Part shown: positions 1 to 5,805 of the stretch, piece by piece
Layout of the letters: each line of letters opens with the position of its first letter
How positions within the stretch are numbered: the first letter of the stretch is position 1
From: Clostridia bacterium
GTDB taxonomy: Bacteria > Bacillota > Peptococcia > DRI-13 > DTU073
Direction of reading: 5' to 3'
Assembly: GCA_028709105.1 (NCBI GenBank)
Contig: JAQVYD010000076.1
Coordinates: 1-6,145 of the forward strand
Length of the DNA stretch: 6,145 nucleotides
Notes under the pieces: generated by a model
What the model was told of the DNA's origin: nothing
The model's database searches: none
What the model saw: only the letters and a program-made list of their open reading frames with translations
Translations under genes and position numbers: made by a program

Positions 1-11
1 AGGAATTTATT

Positions 12-755
12 ATGGAAATGCAGTTGTTGTTAGAAAAGACCAGAGTCCTGCATCAGTTGTTACAGAAGTCGGCAGGGCAGGTGTTGGATTATGACACCAT
101 CGCGGCAGAGATATCCCATCTACTGGAGGCCAGTGTCTATATCGCTGATAAAGCCGGTGTTTTGTTGGGGAAGGGAGAGCTTGTGACGATTAGGGGCGGA
201 ATGTTTCCGGAGGAAGAGCTTTTAAAGGGCCGATTTTCAGAAAATAGTCGGCAATGGATTTTCGGGTTTACCCATACGGAGGTTAACCTTGTTCCTAAGG
301 GTACGAATTTTTATTGCATTTTGACCCCGGTTGTTGGGAATGGGGAAAGAATGGGTACGGTTATTTATGCGAGGGAAAGAGAGCCGTATAATCCTGCGGA
401 AACAATCTTGGCGGAATATGGGGCGAGTGTAGCCGGAACACAGATTTTAAGAAATGCCAATAAACGTATGGAAAATGAAGCGCGGAAGAAAACTGTTGTG
501 CAGTTGGCCTTAGAGGTTCTTTCTTATTCTGAATTAGAAGCTGTAAAATATATTTTTAATGAAATCGAGGGTTCAGAAGGTTTTCTTGTCGCCAGTAAAC
601 TAGCTGAAGAATATAAGCTCACTCGTTCGGTAATTGTTAATGCTTTGCGTAAATTAGAGAGTGCCGGAGTAATTGATGCCCGTTCTTTAGGGATGAAAGG
701 GACATATATCAAGGTATTAAATAATTATCTTTATGAACAATTAGCTCAGATCTAA
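12..755 (+). CDS. codY: GTP/branched-chain amino acid-sensing global transcriptional regulator CodY
   Basis: CodY is a cytoplasmic dimeric DNA-binding protein that in Firmicutes represses stationary-phase, amino acid, competence and motility genes when GTP and branched-chain amino acids are plentiful. The product is 247 aa, against about 259 in B. subtilis. Residues 1-150 are the GAF-type effector domain (conserved GERMGT at 111-116, LAEYGASVAG at 133-142). Residues 155-247 are the winged-helix domain, with a helix-turn-helix around 194-216 (TRSVIVNALRKLESAGV) and the wing RSLGMKGTYIKVLNN, both nearly identical to B. subtilis as I remember it. An AGGA at 1-4 lies 7 nt before the chosen ATG; a second ATG at 18 would also fit the family's N-terminus. 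Compared with B. subtilis, about 13 residues are missing after Asn92-Leu93, where the isoleucine-contacting Pro99-Val100 loop should lie. The family assignment is essentially certain; the effector is not. Confidence 0.96.
   Translation: MEMQLLLEKTRVLHQLLQKSAGQVLDYDTIAAEISHLLEASVYIADKAGVLLGKGELVTIRGGMFPEEELLKGRFSENSRQWIFGFTHTEVNLVPKGTNFYCILTPVVGNGERMGTVIYAREREPYNPAETILAEYGASVAGTQILRNANKRMENEARKKTVVQLALEVLSYSELEAVKYIFNEIEGSEGFLVASKLAEEYKLTRSVIVNALRKLESAGVIDARSLGMKGTYIKVLNNYLYEQLAQI
232..246 (+). promoter_or_regulatory. CodY-box-like site inside codY
   Basis: The 15-mer GATTTTCAGAAAATA matches the CodY consensus AATTTTCWGAAAATT at 13 of 15 positions, with only the outermost base at each end differing. 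It lies about 220 bp into codY, over codons for Arg-Phe-Ser-Glu-Asn. Intragenic CodY sites acting as roadblocks to elongation are known in B. subtilis; autoregulation here is inference. The site could be a coincidence of coding sequence, since Phe-Ser-Glu-Asn codons readily give this string. Confidence 0.4.
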
Positions 756-762
756 AAAGATA

Positions 763-790
763 GGGTAAAAGGGTAAAAGGGTAAAAGGGG
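763..790 (+). repeat. GGGTAAAA tandem repeat, canonical G-quadruplex motif
   Basis: Three exact head-to-tail GGGTAAAA units (763-770, 771-778, 779-786) are followed by GGGG at 787-790. This gives four G-runs of at least three bases separated by identical 5-nt TAAAA loops, which fits the standard G-quadruplex pattern on the coding strand and therefore also in the mRNA. It begins 8 bp after the codY stop and abuts a perfect palindrome. The repeat is plain in the sequence; folding in the cell is inference. Confidence 0.75.
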
Positions 791-828
791 ACACAAGTCG
801 AATATATTATAATATATTCGACTTGTGT
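791..828 (+). repeat. perfect 38-bp palindrome between codY and comFC
   Basis: The left arm ACACAAGTCGAATATATTA (791-809) is followed at once by its exact reverse complement (810-828), so all 38 bp are self-complementary with no spacer. In RNA it would form a stem of about 17 bp with a 4-nt loop. The centre is AT-rich and the ends are GC-mixed. It is not followed by a T-run, so it is not a standard intrinsic terminator. It ends 23 bp before the comFC start. It could be an operator for a dimeric regulator, an mRNA processing or stability hairpin, or the remnant of a REP-type element. Confidence 0.85.
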
Positions 829-851
829 ATGATGGGAGTTGATCGGAGCTA

Positions 852-1649
852 ATGGAGAGGCAAGTTTGGTGGAATAGCATTTGGAAGTTATTATTCCCGG
901 TAAAAGACTTTTGTCTTTTTTGTTTGGAAAAGTCCCCAAGTGCCGAACAGCGAGGAATTTGCGGCAATTGTGCGGGAAAAATACTGCAGATTAGCGAGGA
1001 TAACAAGGCCTGTTCGCGGTGTGGGTATTTTATGGGGGAAAACAATTGTCCCAATTGTCGTACTTGGACGGAGATGTCTTTACGGGTAAGCAGTGTCGTG
1101 CCGCATGAAGGGATGTTCAGGGAGTTGATCTATGATTTAAAATATAACGGCAGGAAAGATTTAGCCGAGCCGATCGGTTATTTAATGGCGTGCCGTCTTA
1201 AGAAGTTAGGATTTACTGAAAAAATTCGGGCTGTTGTCCCCGTGCCTCTGTATTTTAGCAGGCAAAGTGAACGGGGTTACAACCAGAGTTTGCTTTTAGC
1301 CAAGGTTGTCGCGGAAGAACTGGGGAAGCCTCTTTGGGCAGATGCTTTAGCACGAGAACATTTCCATCATCCGCAAATGGTGCTGAGCAGGGAGGAACGG
1401 ATGAAGAATATTAAGGGAGCCTTTAAATATTCGCAGGAGAAAAAAATGTCGGGTAGTACCATTTTGTTGGTTGATGATATTATTACTACAGGAGCTACAC
1501 TGTTGGCTTGTGCCGATGTTTTACGGCAGGCCGGTGCTGCCGAGGTTTATGGGGTAACTTGGGCGGCAGGATATAATGTTAAAATGATGGAAAAATTCGC
1601 GGGCAGTTGGTTTTATTATCAAAAAGTAAAAGAAAATAAATATAAATAG
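852..1649 (+). CDS. comFC: ComF family protein (ComFC-like), phosphoribosyltransferase fold with zinc finger
   Basis: ComFC is a cytoplasmic competence protein that works with the ComFA helicase in uptake of single-stranded DNA. The product is 265 aa, somewhat longer than many homologues. The N-terminal 70 residues carry four CxxC pairs (21/24, 37/40, 54/57, 66/69), the zinc-binding region. Family landmarks follow: YDLKYNGRKDLA (94-105), VPVPL (129-133), RGYNQ (141-145) and the phosphoribosyl-pyrophosphate loop ILLVDDIITTGAT (204-216), with the Asp-Asp pair and TTGAT intact. The start ATG has only GGAG 3 nt upstream, closer than usual; GGGAG at 834-838 is further off, so initiation may be inefficient. 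It lies between codY and yvyF, and no comFA or comFB is visible. In B. subtilis the same gene also precedes yvyF and flgM. A transferase activity should not be assumed from the fold alone. Confidence 0.9.
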   Translation: MERQVWWNSIWKLLFPVKDFCLFCLEKSPSAEQRGICGNCAGKILQISEDNKACSRCGYFMGENNCPNCRTWTEMSLRVSSVVPHEGMFRELIYDLKYNGRKDLAEPIGYLMACRLKKLGFTEKIRAVVPVPLYFSRQSERGYNQSLLLAKVVAEELGKPLWADALAREHFHHPQMVLSREERMKNIKGAFKYSQEKKMSGSTILLVDDIITTGATLLACADVLRQAGAAEVYGVTWAAGYNVKMMEKFAGSWFYYQKVKENKYK

Positions 1650-1661
1650 ATGTTTATGGGG

Positions 1662-1667
1662 AGGAGG
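1662..1667 (+). promoter_or_regulatory. ribosome binding site AGGAGG deciding the yvyF start
   Basis: AGGAGG lies 7 nt before the GTG at 1675 and only 4 nt before the in-frame TTG at 1672. The spacing favours GTG at 1675. Confidence 0.7.
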
Positions 1668-1674
1668 GGTTTTG

Positions 1675-2121
1675 GTGGAATTAAGAAATTGCTCGGAATG
1701 TGGGAAGATCTTTAATTTTTTGCGAACACCTCTTTGTCCGGAATGTCAAGAGAAGGAAGAGGAATGTTTCCGGGTTGTTCGTAAATATATCGCTCAGCAT
1801 CCCGGAGTTTCGGCGATTGATGTAAGCAAGGATACGGGGATAGGAGAAGAGAAGGTGCTGCACTTCCTTAAGGAAGGGCGTCTTGCTGCCGGAGCGATAA
1901 AACAGATTAAATTAGAATGTGAGCTGTGCGGGGGGTTTATTTCCGGAGGGCGTTATTGTCCTTCCTGTCAGGAAAAGTTAACTTCAGGTTTGAAAAAAGT
2001 TATTCAGGAAGAAAACAAAAAAATTCTAGAAAAGAGGTTTAATGAGGGGAGTAATGAGGAGACAAAACGGGAAGGGACACGGATGCATACCGCAGAGCTT
2101 TGGCGGAAAAGGAATAACTAA
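1675..2121 (+). CDS. yvyF: flagellar operon protein of the YvyF/TIGR03826 type, zinc-ribbon
   Basis: This is a small protein of 148 aa (149 if TTG at 1672 is used) of the family encoded between comFC and flgM in Firmicutes; its biochemical role is not established. The numbers below count from the TTG. The N-terminal region has CSEC (7-10) and CPEC (22-25). The centre (about 46-72) resembles a MerR-like helix-turn-helix ending in FLKEGRL. A second pair of knuckles, CELC and CPSC, lies at 83-86 and 96-99. The tail is highly charged and probably helical or disordered. The pattern, with a region like the B. subtilis KFIREGRI before a CEKCG motif, fits YvyF as I recall it. It begins 25 bp after comFC and probably shares its transcript. 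A regulatory role in motility is a guess based on location and fold. Confidence 0.85.
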   Translation: MELRNCSECGKIFNFLRTPLCPECQEKEEECFRVVRKYIAQHPGVSAIDVSKDTGIGEEKVLHFLKEGRLAAGAIKQIKLECELCGGFISGGRYCPSCQEKLTSGLKKVIQEENKKILEKRFNEGSNEETKREGTRMHTAELWRKRNN

Positions 2122-2213
2122 AAAGCGGATTAGGGAAAGGTAAAGATAATGGGAAAGGTTGAGTAAAAAGACGAAAACGGAAGGTAAAGGCTGAAATTGG
2201 TGAAATAAGGCTG

Positions 2214-2241
2214 TCAACAAAAGAGGGTTTTTAGTCGAAAT
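2214..2241 (+). promoter_or_regulatory. candidate sigma-28 (SigD/FliA) promoter for flgM-flgN-flgK-flgL
   Basis: TCAA at 2214-2217 and GTCGAAAT at 2234-2241 are separated by 16 bp. The B. subtilis SigD consensus is TAAA, about 15 bp, then GCCGATAT, so the match is 3 of 4 and 6 of 8. It lies 46 bp before flgM, in the 165-bp spacer after yvyF, where a SigD promoter is expected because flgM operons are normally self-regulated by sigma-28. Transcription would begin near 2248. No better promoter is visible in this purine-rich spacer. Confidence 0.45.
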
Positions 2242-2260
2242 ATATAGTAGAAGTCTTGTG

Positions 2261-2275
2261 TTGTTTCAGAAAATT
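2261..2275 (+). promoter_or_regulatory. CodY-box-like site in the flgM leader
   Basis: TTGTTTCAGAAAATT matches the CodY consensus AATTTTCWGAAAATT at 12 of 15 positions, with the nine bases CAGAAAATT exact. It lies just downstream of the candidate sigma-28 promoter and directly before the flgM Shine-Dalgarno sequence, where bound CodY could block elongation. Regulation is inferred, not shown. Confidence 0.4.
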
Positions 2276-2286
2276 TGAGGTGAGTA

Positions 2287-2580
2287 ATGATGAGGATTGT
2301 TAATCAGCCGATACCTGGGATTACCAAAGCTTATCAACAACAGAAAAAGGAAAATGTTGCAGCGAGGACAGAAGGTTCGCGGCAAGAGGATCAACTCAAT
2401 ATTTCCCAAGAGGCTAGGTTTATTAATGTGGCGCGAACTGCTCTACAACAGCTTCCGCAGCCTAATGAACGGAAATTGGAAGAGTTAAGGCAAACTATGC
2501 AGGCGGGGACGTATGGAGTGCAAAATGAGGAGCTGGTGGAAAAGATTTGGCAGGAAGGTTTTTGGGATCAACGTATTTAA
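2287..2580 (+). CDS. flgM: negative regulator of flagellin synthesis FlgM (anti-sigma-28 factor)
   Basis: FlgM binds sigma-28 in the cytoplasm and keeps late flagellar genes off until the hook-basal body is complete; in many bacteria it is then exported. The product is 97 aa, or 96 from the second ATG at 2290; family members are usually 85-100 aa. The N-terminal half is polar and probably disordered (QPIPGITKAYQQQKK). The C-terminal half carries the sigma-binding signature: DQLNISQEAR, then a helix, then RKLEELRQTMQAGTYGVQNE and LVEKIWQEGF, close to the usual LR-x-x-I-x-x-G-x-Y-x-V pattern. GAGGTGA at 2277-2283 serves as ribosome binding site and does not separate the adjacent ATGs; MRI at 2290 resembles the MKI start of B. 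subtilis FlgM. It is the first gene of a tight flagellar cluster and ends 12 bp before flgN. Confidence 0.9.
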   Translation: MMRIVNQPIPGITKAYQQQKKENVAARTEGSRQEDQLNISQEARFINVARTALQQLPQPNERKLEELRQTMQAGTYGVQNEELVEKIWQEGFWDQRI

Positions 2581-2592
2581 AGGGGTGCGGCA

Positions 2593-3081
2593 ATGGAATC
2601 CACTTGTCAAGAAGCAATTAAAATCCTAGAAGAACAAAAAAAACTTTATAGTCAGTTAACGGACTTGTCTATGCATAAACAACAGCATCTGATTAAGGGA
2701 AATTTAGAGGCACTTAATGAGGTCACAAGGCAAGAGGAGAGCTTGATTTTTCAGCTCGGGAAGCTGGAAGAAAAACGAGAAGCTTGTTTTACTTTGCTTG
2801 CGGAATTATTCGGCTTTGACGGTAATAGTACTTTGCAAGAGATCCTTCCGCAATTGCCGTTAGGTAGTCAGGGTCAATTAAAACAAATTCAGGAAGACTT
2901 TTTCGTACTTATCCGCGAATTGACACAACTGAATCAAGAAAACACAAGCTTGATTCAGCAGTCTTTACGTTTTGTTAATTTTACCGTAGAGACCATTAAT
3001 CAGCAATCAAAGCCACTTTATAATGCGGAGCAGGAAGTAAAAGCGGAGCAGTTGAATAATCTTCTCGATAAGAAGGTTTGA
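2593..3081 (+). CDS. flgN: flagellar export chaperone FlgN (YvyG-like)
   Basis: FlgN is a cytoplasmic chaperone that binds FlgK and FlgL and delivers them to the flagellar type III export gate. The product is 162 aa, a normal length. It is predicted to be almost wholly helical, rich in Gln, Glu, Leu and Lys and without cysteine motifs or membrane segments, as expected for an antiparallel helical bundle. The N-terminal stretch EAIKILEEQKKLYSQLTDLS, KQQHLIKGNLEALNEVTRQE (about 29-48) and the C-terminal LTQLNQENTSLIQQSLRF (110-127) follow the FlgN pattern of Asn-containing helices. An AGGGG at 2581-2585 lies 7 nt before the ATG. The gene sits directly upstream of the genes for both probable substrates, flgK and flgL. 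Sequence conservation in this family is low, so the call rests on composition, length and position together. Confidence 0.87.
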   Translation: MESTCQEAIKILEEQKKLYSQLTDLSMHKQQHLIKGNLEALNEVTRQEESLIFQLGKLEEKREACFTLLAELFGFDGNSTLQEILPQLPLGSQGQLKQIQEDFFVLIRELTQLNQENTSLIQQSLRFVNFTVETINQQSKPLYNAEQEVKAEQLNNLLDKKV

Positions 3082-3097
3082 ATGAGGGAGTGATTTT

Positions 3098-4546
3098 GTG
3101 CGGTCTACCTTTACCGGCTTAAATATAGGTTATAGCGGGCTTGCTGCCCAGCAAAGAGCCCTGGATATTACGGGGCATAATGTTGCTAATGCCAATACAC
3201 AGGGATATACGCGTCAAGAGGTCATTATGCAGGCTACTCCCGCCCTGAAGGTTTTAAAAGGCTATGTAGGGACAGGGGTAGATATTGCCGAAATCAGACG
3301 GGTGAAGGATCAATTCCTAGAGATTCAGATGCGTACGGAAAGTAAGGCCTTGGGGGAGTGGGAAACGAAAGCTAATCTTTTAAATAAACTGGAAGTGATC
3401 TTTAACGAACCGTCAGAGACTAGTGTCCGTTCGGTGATGGATCAGTTTTGGGAAGCCTGGCAGGTGCTGGCTAAAAATCCGGAAAGTGTGGCGGCGCGGA
3501 CGACAGTGATGCAGAGAGGGACTGCTTTGACGAGTACGTTTAATCATTTAGATTCCCAGTTTTCGGATTTACAGGCAGATATCAATAAGAGTTTGGCCGT
3601 CAAAGCAAATGAAATCAATTCTTTTGCCCGGCAAATCGGGGAACTTAATCATCAGATCATCAAAGCAGAAGCTAACGGAGGCAAAGCGAATGATTTGCGT
3701 GACAGGCGAGAACTTCTTTTAGAACAACTGGCTAAGAATATCAATATTGATGTGACCGAGGATCAATTAGGTGCGATCAATGTTACGATTGGGGGGAAGT
3801 TTTTAGTCAGCCGGGCCATTGTTTCCGAAGTAAGGTTTTTTGATGATTATGCCGACCCTACACAAGCTAAGTTAGAATGGTATGATCCTCTTGCCGGGAC
3901 TTCGCAGGGGCCGGTACGGGCGAACGGGGGTATCCTCAAGGGGTATCAGGAGATACGCGATGCGGTCATCGTGGAATATCAGGAGAAGATGTCTGCTCTG
4001 GCGGCGACTATTGCCGAGGAGGTTAATACATTACATCGTGCCGGTTACGAGTTGAATGGTGAGACGGGCCGTGCTTTTTTTACAGCGGATGACGGCAGTT
4101 TACAATTTAATGCGAGAAACATTCGGGTTAATCCAGAAATCATCGATGACATTAATCGCATTGCGGCGGCCGGTGACTTCAATCCCGATCCTGCTGCGGA
4201 TCCTGCTGTTTATCAGGGAGACGGTAAAAATGCCTTAAAGATGGCGCAGTTGAAAAACAAGTTAACGATGACGGGCGGAGCAGCAACTTTTGGGGATTTT
4301 TATCGTTCGGCCATCGGTCAATTAGGGATTCAAGGGCAGGAAGCTTCCCAGATGGTGGAAAACAAGGTTTCGCTGGTTGAACAGTTAATTAACCGGCGCG
4401 AGGCTGTCTCCGGTGTCTCCTTGGATGAGGAAATGACCAATATGATTAGATTTCAGCATGCTTATACGGCCTCGGCGCGCATCCTTAATGTGATGGATGA
4501 AATGCTCGATATTATTGTGAATAGATTAGGCATGGCCGGACGTTAG
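3098..4546 (+). CDS. flgK: flagellar hook-associated protein 1 FlgK
   Basis: FlgK is exported through the flagellar channel and forms the first ring of the hook-filament junction, between hook and FlgL. The product is 482 aa, within the family's range. The N-terminus MRSTFTGLNIGYSGLAAQQ followed by ALDITGHNVANANTQGYTRQ (21-40) is the rod/hook-family signature that forms one strand of the D0 coiled coil. The C-terminus (438-482), with SGVSLDEEMTNMIRFQHAYT and ILNVMDEMLDIIVNRLG, is the partner D0 helix. The middle (about 180-420) is the variable surface-exposed domain. There is no signal peptide, as expected for type III export. Translation starts at a GTG, 7 nt after GGGAG (3086-3090). A 10-bp direct repeat (4187-4196 and 4199-4208), in frame 12 bp apart, gives Asp-Pro-Ala twice and looks like a small slippage duplication. 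The gene is complete. Confidence 0.96.
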   Translation: MRSTFTGLNIGYSGLAAQQRALDITGHNVANANTQGYTRQEVIMQATPALKVLKGYVGTGVDIAEIRRVKDQFLEIQMRTESKALGEWETKANLLNKLEVIFNEPSETSVRSVMDQFWEAWQVLAKNPESVAARTTVMQRGTALTSTFNHLDSQFSDLQADINKSLAVKANEINSFARQIGELNHQIIKAEANGGKANDLRDRRELLLEQLAKNINIDVTEDQLGAINVTIGGKFLVSRAIVSEVRFFDDYADPTQAKLEWYDPLAGTSQGPVRANGGILKGYQEIRDAVIVEYQEKMSALAATIAEEVNTLHRAGYELNGETGRAFFTADDGSLQFNARNIRVNPEIIDDINRIAAAGDFNPDPAADPAVYQGDGKNALKMAQLKNKLTMTGGAATFGDFYRSAIGQLGIQGQEASQMVENKVSLVEQLINRREAVSGVSLDEEMTNMIRFQHAYTASARILNVMDEMLDIIVNRLGMAGR

Positions 4547-4560
4547 GAGGTGTTGGCGAA

Positions 4561-5433
4561 ATGCGGATTACAAATAATGTCTTGGTAAATAATTTAAAGA
4601 ATAGTTTGTCCAGAAACATACGCTCCATGGAGAAAATTCAGAATCAACTGGCTACGGGTATGCGTATCAATAAGCCCTCGGATGACCCTACCGGTATCGT
4701 GGAAAGCTTGCGTCTTTCTTCCCGGCTGAGGGAAAATGCGCAGTTCCAAGCCAATGTGCAAGACGCGTTAGGTTGGCTGACGACAACAGATGATACTCTG
4801 GGTAGTCTGACTAACGCTTTGCAAAGGGTTTCTGAATTGACCATCCAGGCAGCTAACGGTACTCTGTCTTCTAATGATCGCGCGGTTGTTCATGCCGAGG
4901 TGGAACAGATCGTCCAGGAGGTAGGCGCGATTGCGAATACGATGCATGGTGATCGCTATATCTTCGGTGGCACGAATACCACGGAAGAACCTTATGTGGC
5001 AGGGGAATGGCATCATAATACGACCAGTATTCAGTATGAAATAGGGGTGGGTGTAGAAATACCGATTAATCTTACGGCAGAGGAAGTTTTTGTGAAATCG
5101 GGTGTTTTCAAGGCTTTGGAGGATATTGTGGGGCATATGGATGATAATAATGCTCAGGCTTTGAGTAACGAGGATTTAGGAGCACTGCAAAAGGCGATTG
5201 ATCAGGTTTTGGCAAGCCGGGCTAAAGTAGGGGCCAGTGTCAATCGTTTGGAAATGACCAAGGCCCGTTTGGAGGAGCAGAAAGTTAATTTTTCCAATCT
5301 GCAGGCAGAGGTGGATGGTGTGGATTCGGCTTGGGTAATTATGCAGTTGAAGGAGCAGGAAGCTGTTTATCGGGCTTCTTTGGCGGTAGGGGCGAGGGTG
5401 ATTATGCCGACTTTGGTTGATTTTATAAGGTAG
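4561..5433 (+). CDS. flgL: flagellar hook-associated protein 3 FlgL
   Basis: FlgL forms the second ring of the hook-filament junction, between FlgK and the flagellin filament. It is a flagellin homologue exported by the flagellar type III system with help from FlgN. The product is 290 aa, a usual length. The N-terminus MRITNNVLVNNLKNSLSRNI and QLATGMRINKPSDDP (29-43) is the conserved flagellin-like D0/D1 helix. GDRYIFGGTNTTEEPY is the typical FlgL turn before the variable domain. The C-terminal helix (about 254-290), with MQLKEQEAVYRASLAVGARV and PTLVDFIR, is the standard ending. The ribosome binding site AGGAGGTG at 4545-4552 overlaps the flgK stop codon, which suggests translational coupling. 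The stop TAG is also the first three bases of a 10-bp tandem repeat, and the last codons are imperfectly duplicated 61 bp downstream. Confidence 0.95.
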   Translation: MRITNNVLVNNLKNSLSRNIRSMEKIQNQLATGMRINKPSDDPTGIVESLRLSSRLRENAQFQANVQDALGWLTTTDDTLGSLTNALQRVSELTIQAANGTLSSNDRAVVHAEVEQIVQEVGAIANTMHGDRYIFGGTNTTEEPYVAGEWHHNTTSIQYEIGVGVEIPINLTAEEVFVKSGVFKALEDIVGHMDDNNAQALSNEDLGALQKAIDQVLASRAKVGASVNRLEMTKARLEEQKVNFSNLQAEVDGVDSAWVIMQLKEQEAVYRASLAVGARVIMPTLVDFIR

Positions 5434-5521
5434 TACGGAATAGTGCGAGATAGTGCAGAGTAAACAAGGGATTTGGGTTGATTTTATAAGATAGTGTGAA
5501 ATAGTGTGAGATAGTGCGAGA
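5415..5521 (+). repeat. imperfect 61-bp-offset duplication of the flgL 3' end with 10-bp units
   Basis: The 15-mer GGTTGATTTTATAAG at 5415-5429, which encodes the last residues of FlgL, recurs exactly at 5476-5490. Each copy is followed by three 10-bp units of consensus TAGTGYGARA: 5431-5440, 5441-5450 and 5451-5460 after the first, and 5492-5501, 5502-5511 and 5512-5521 after the second. The flgL stop codon is the start of the first unit. The second copy is a non-coding echo, most simply a tandem duplication that later diverged. Confidence 0.8.
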
Positions 5522-5522
5522 T

Positions 5523-5743
5523 GCGTTTTCGCCGAGGTCTGCCTTCGGGTTTCGTAGCTGCAGTCAGAACGTCCTAGAGCTTGGTTCGGAGTAATGCCGA
5601 CCGGGCTCAATTCGCGTCCGTGCTCAGTTCGCCCTGGTGCCGACGTCCTTGTCGGCACCTCGTCATTACTGGCCTCACCTTCGCTAAGGACGTTAAGCTG
5701 ACTTTCGCTAAATTACCCTCAGGCAGTACCTCGGCTAAAACGC
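5523..5743. mobile_element. 221-bp fold-back (MITE- or REP-like) element with terminal inverted repeats
   Basis: The left end GCGTTTTCGCCGAGGT (from 5523) matches the reverse complement of the right end (5722-5743), GCGTTTTAGCCGAGGT, with a single mismatch in the outer 16 bases; pairing continues through CTGCC with one extra base. Further arms pair inward: 5563-5580 with 5683-5702 (GTCAG, AACGTCCT) and 5590-5600 with 5660-5670 (AGTAATGMCGA). The centre is a perfect 9-bp stem, GGTGCCGAC (5636-5644) with GTCGGCACC (5651-5659), around the loop GTCCTT. The whole element is thus one long imperfect palindrome. It is more GC-rich than its surroundings and has no transposase. No clear target-site duplication is seen, so mobility is inferred. 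A structured RNA is an alternative. Confidence 0.6.
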
Positions 5744-5781
5744 TCCGGCGCGCAGTGTGCACCGCACAATGGGAAAGAAAC

Positions 5782-5802
5782 AATTATGCATTATGAATTA
5801 TA
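5782..5802. repeat. heptad repeat (A/C)ATTATG, three units
   Basis: Units AATTATG, CATTATG and AATTATA lie head to tail. The 20-mer AATTATGCATTATGAATTAT (5782-5801) occurs again exactly at 5948-5967, so the two copies bracket the hairpin pair and the TTTAATG repeats. Confidence 0.75.
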
Positions 5803-5805
5803 TTT

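Noticed and set aside
808..813. TATAAT as the -10 of a comFC promoter
   Set aside because: It is the centre of the palindrome, and the expected -35 position (about 785-790) reads AAGGGG; chance occurrence in AT-rich sequence is more likely.
791..828. Intrinsic terminator for codY
   Set aside because: The hairpin is perfect but is followed by ATGATGGGAG on the + strand rather than a T-run, so it does not meet the usual rule.
709..1054. Overlapping - strand open frames (709-939 and 752-1054) across the codY-comFC spacer
   Set aside because: They translate through the G-quadruplex repeat and palindrome and overlap comFC antisense; the products are low-complexity, without homology I can recognise.
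1210..1224. Third CodY-box-like string in comFC (around CTGAAAA)
   Set aside because: It matches the consensus at only 11 of 15 positions inside coding sequence, which is too weak to list.
4768..5136. 122-codon open frame antisense to flgL
   Set aside because: It is a shadow of the strongly supported flgL frame, with no ribosome binding site or domain.
5176..5658. 160-codon open frame on the - strand
   Set aside because: It runs antisense through the end of flgL and the repeat island; its His/Ser/Tyr-rich product has no recognisable features.
5523..5743. Integron attC site
   Set aside because: It is a long fold-back structure, but I see no GTTRRRY/RYYYAAC core pair, and there is no cassette gene or integrase nearby.
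5581..5796. 71-codon open frame on the + strand in the repeat island
   Set aside because: It lies almost wholly inside the fold-back element, has no ribosome binding site, and its Arg/Ser/Ala-rich product resembles no family; it is a by-product of the GC-rich palindrome.
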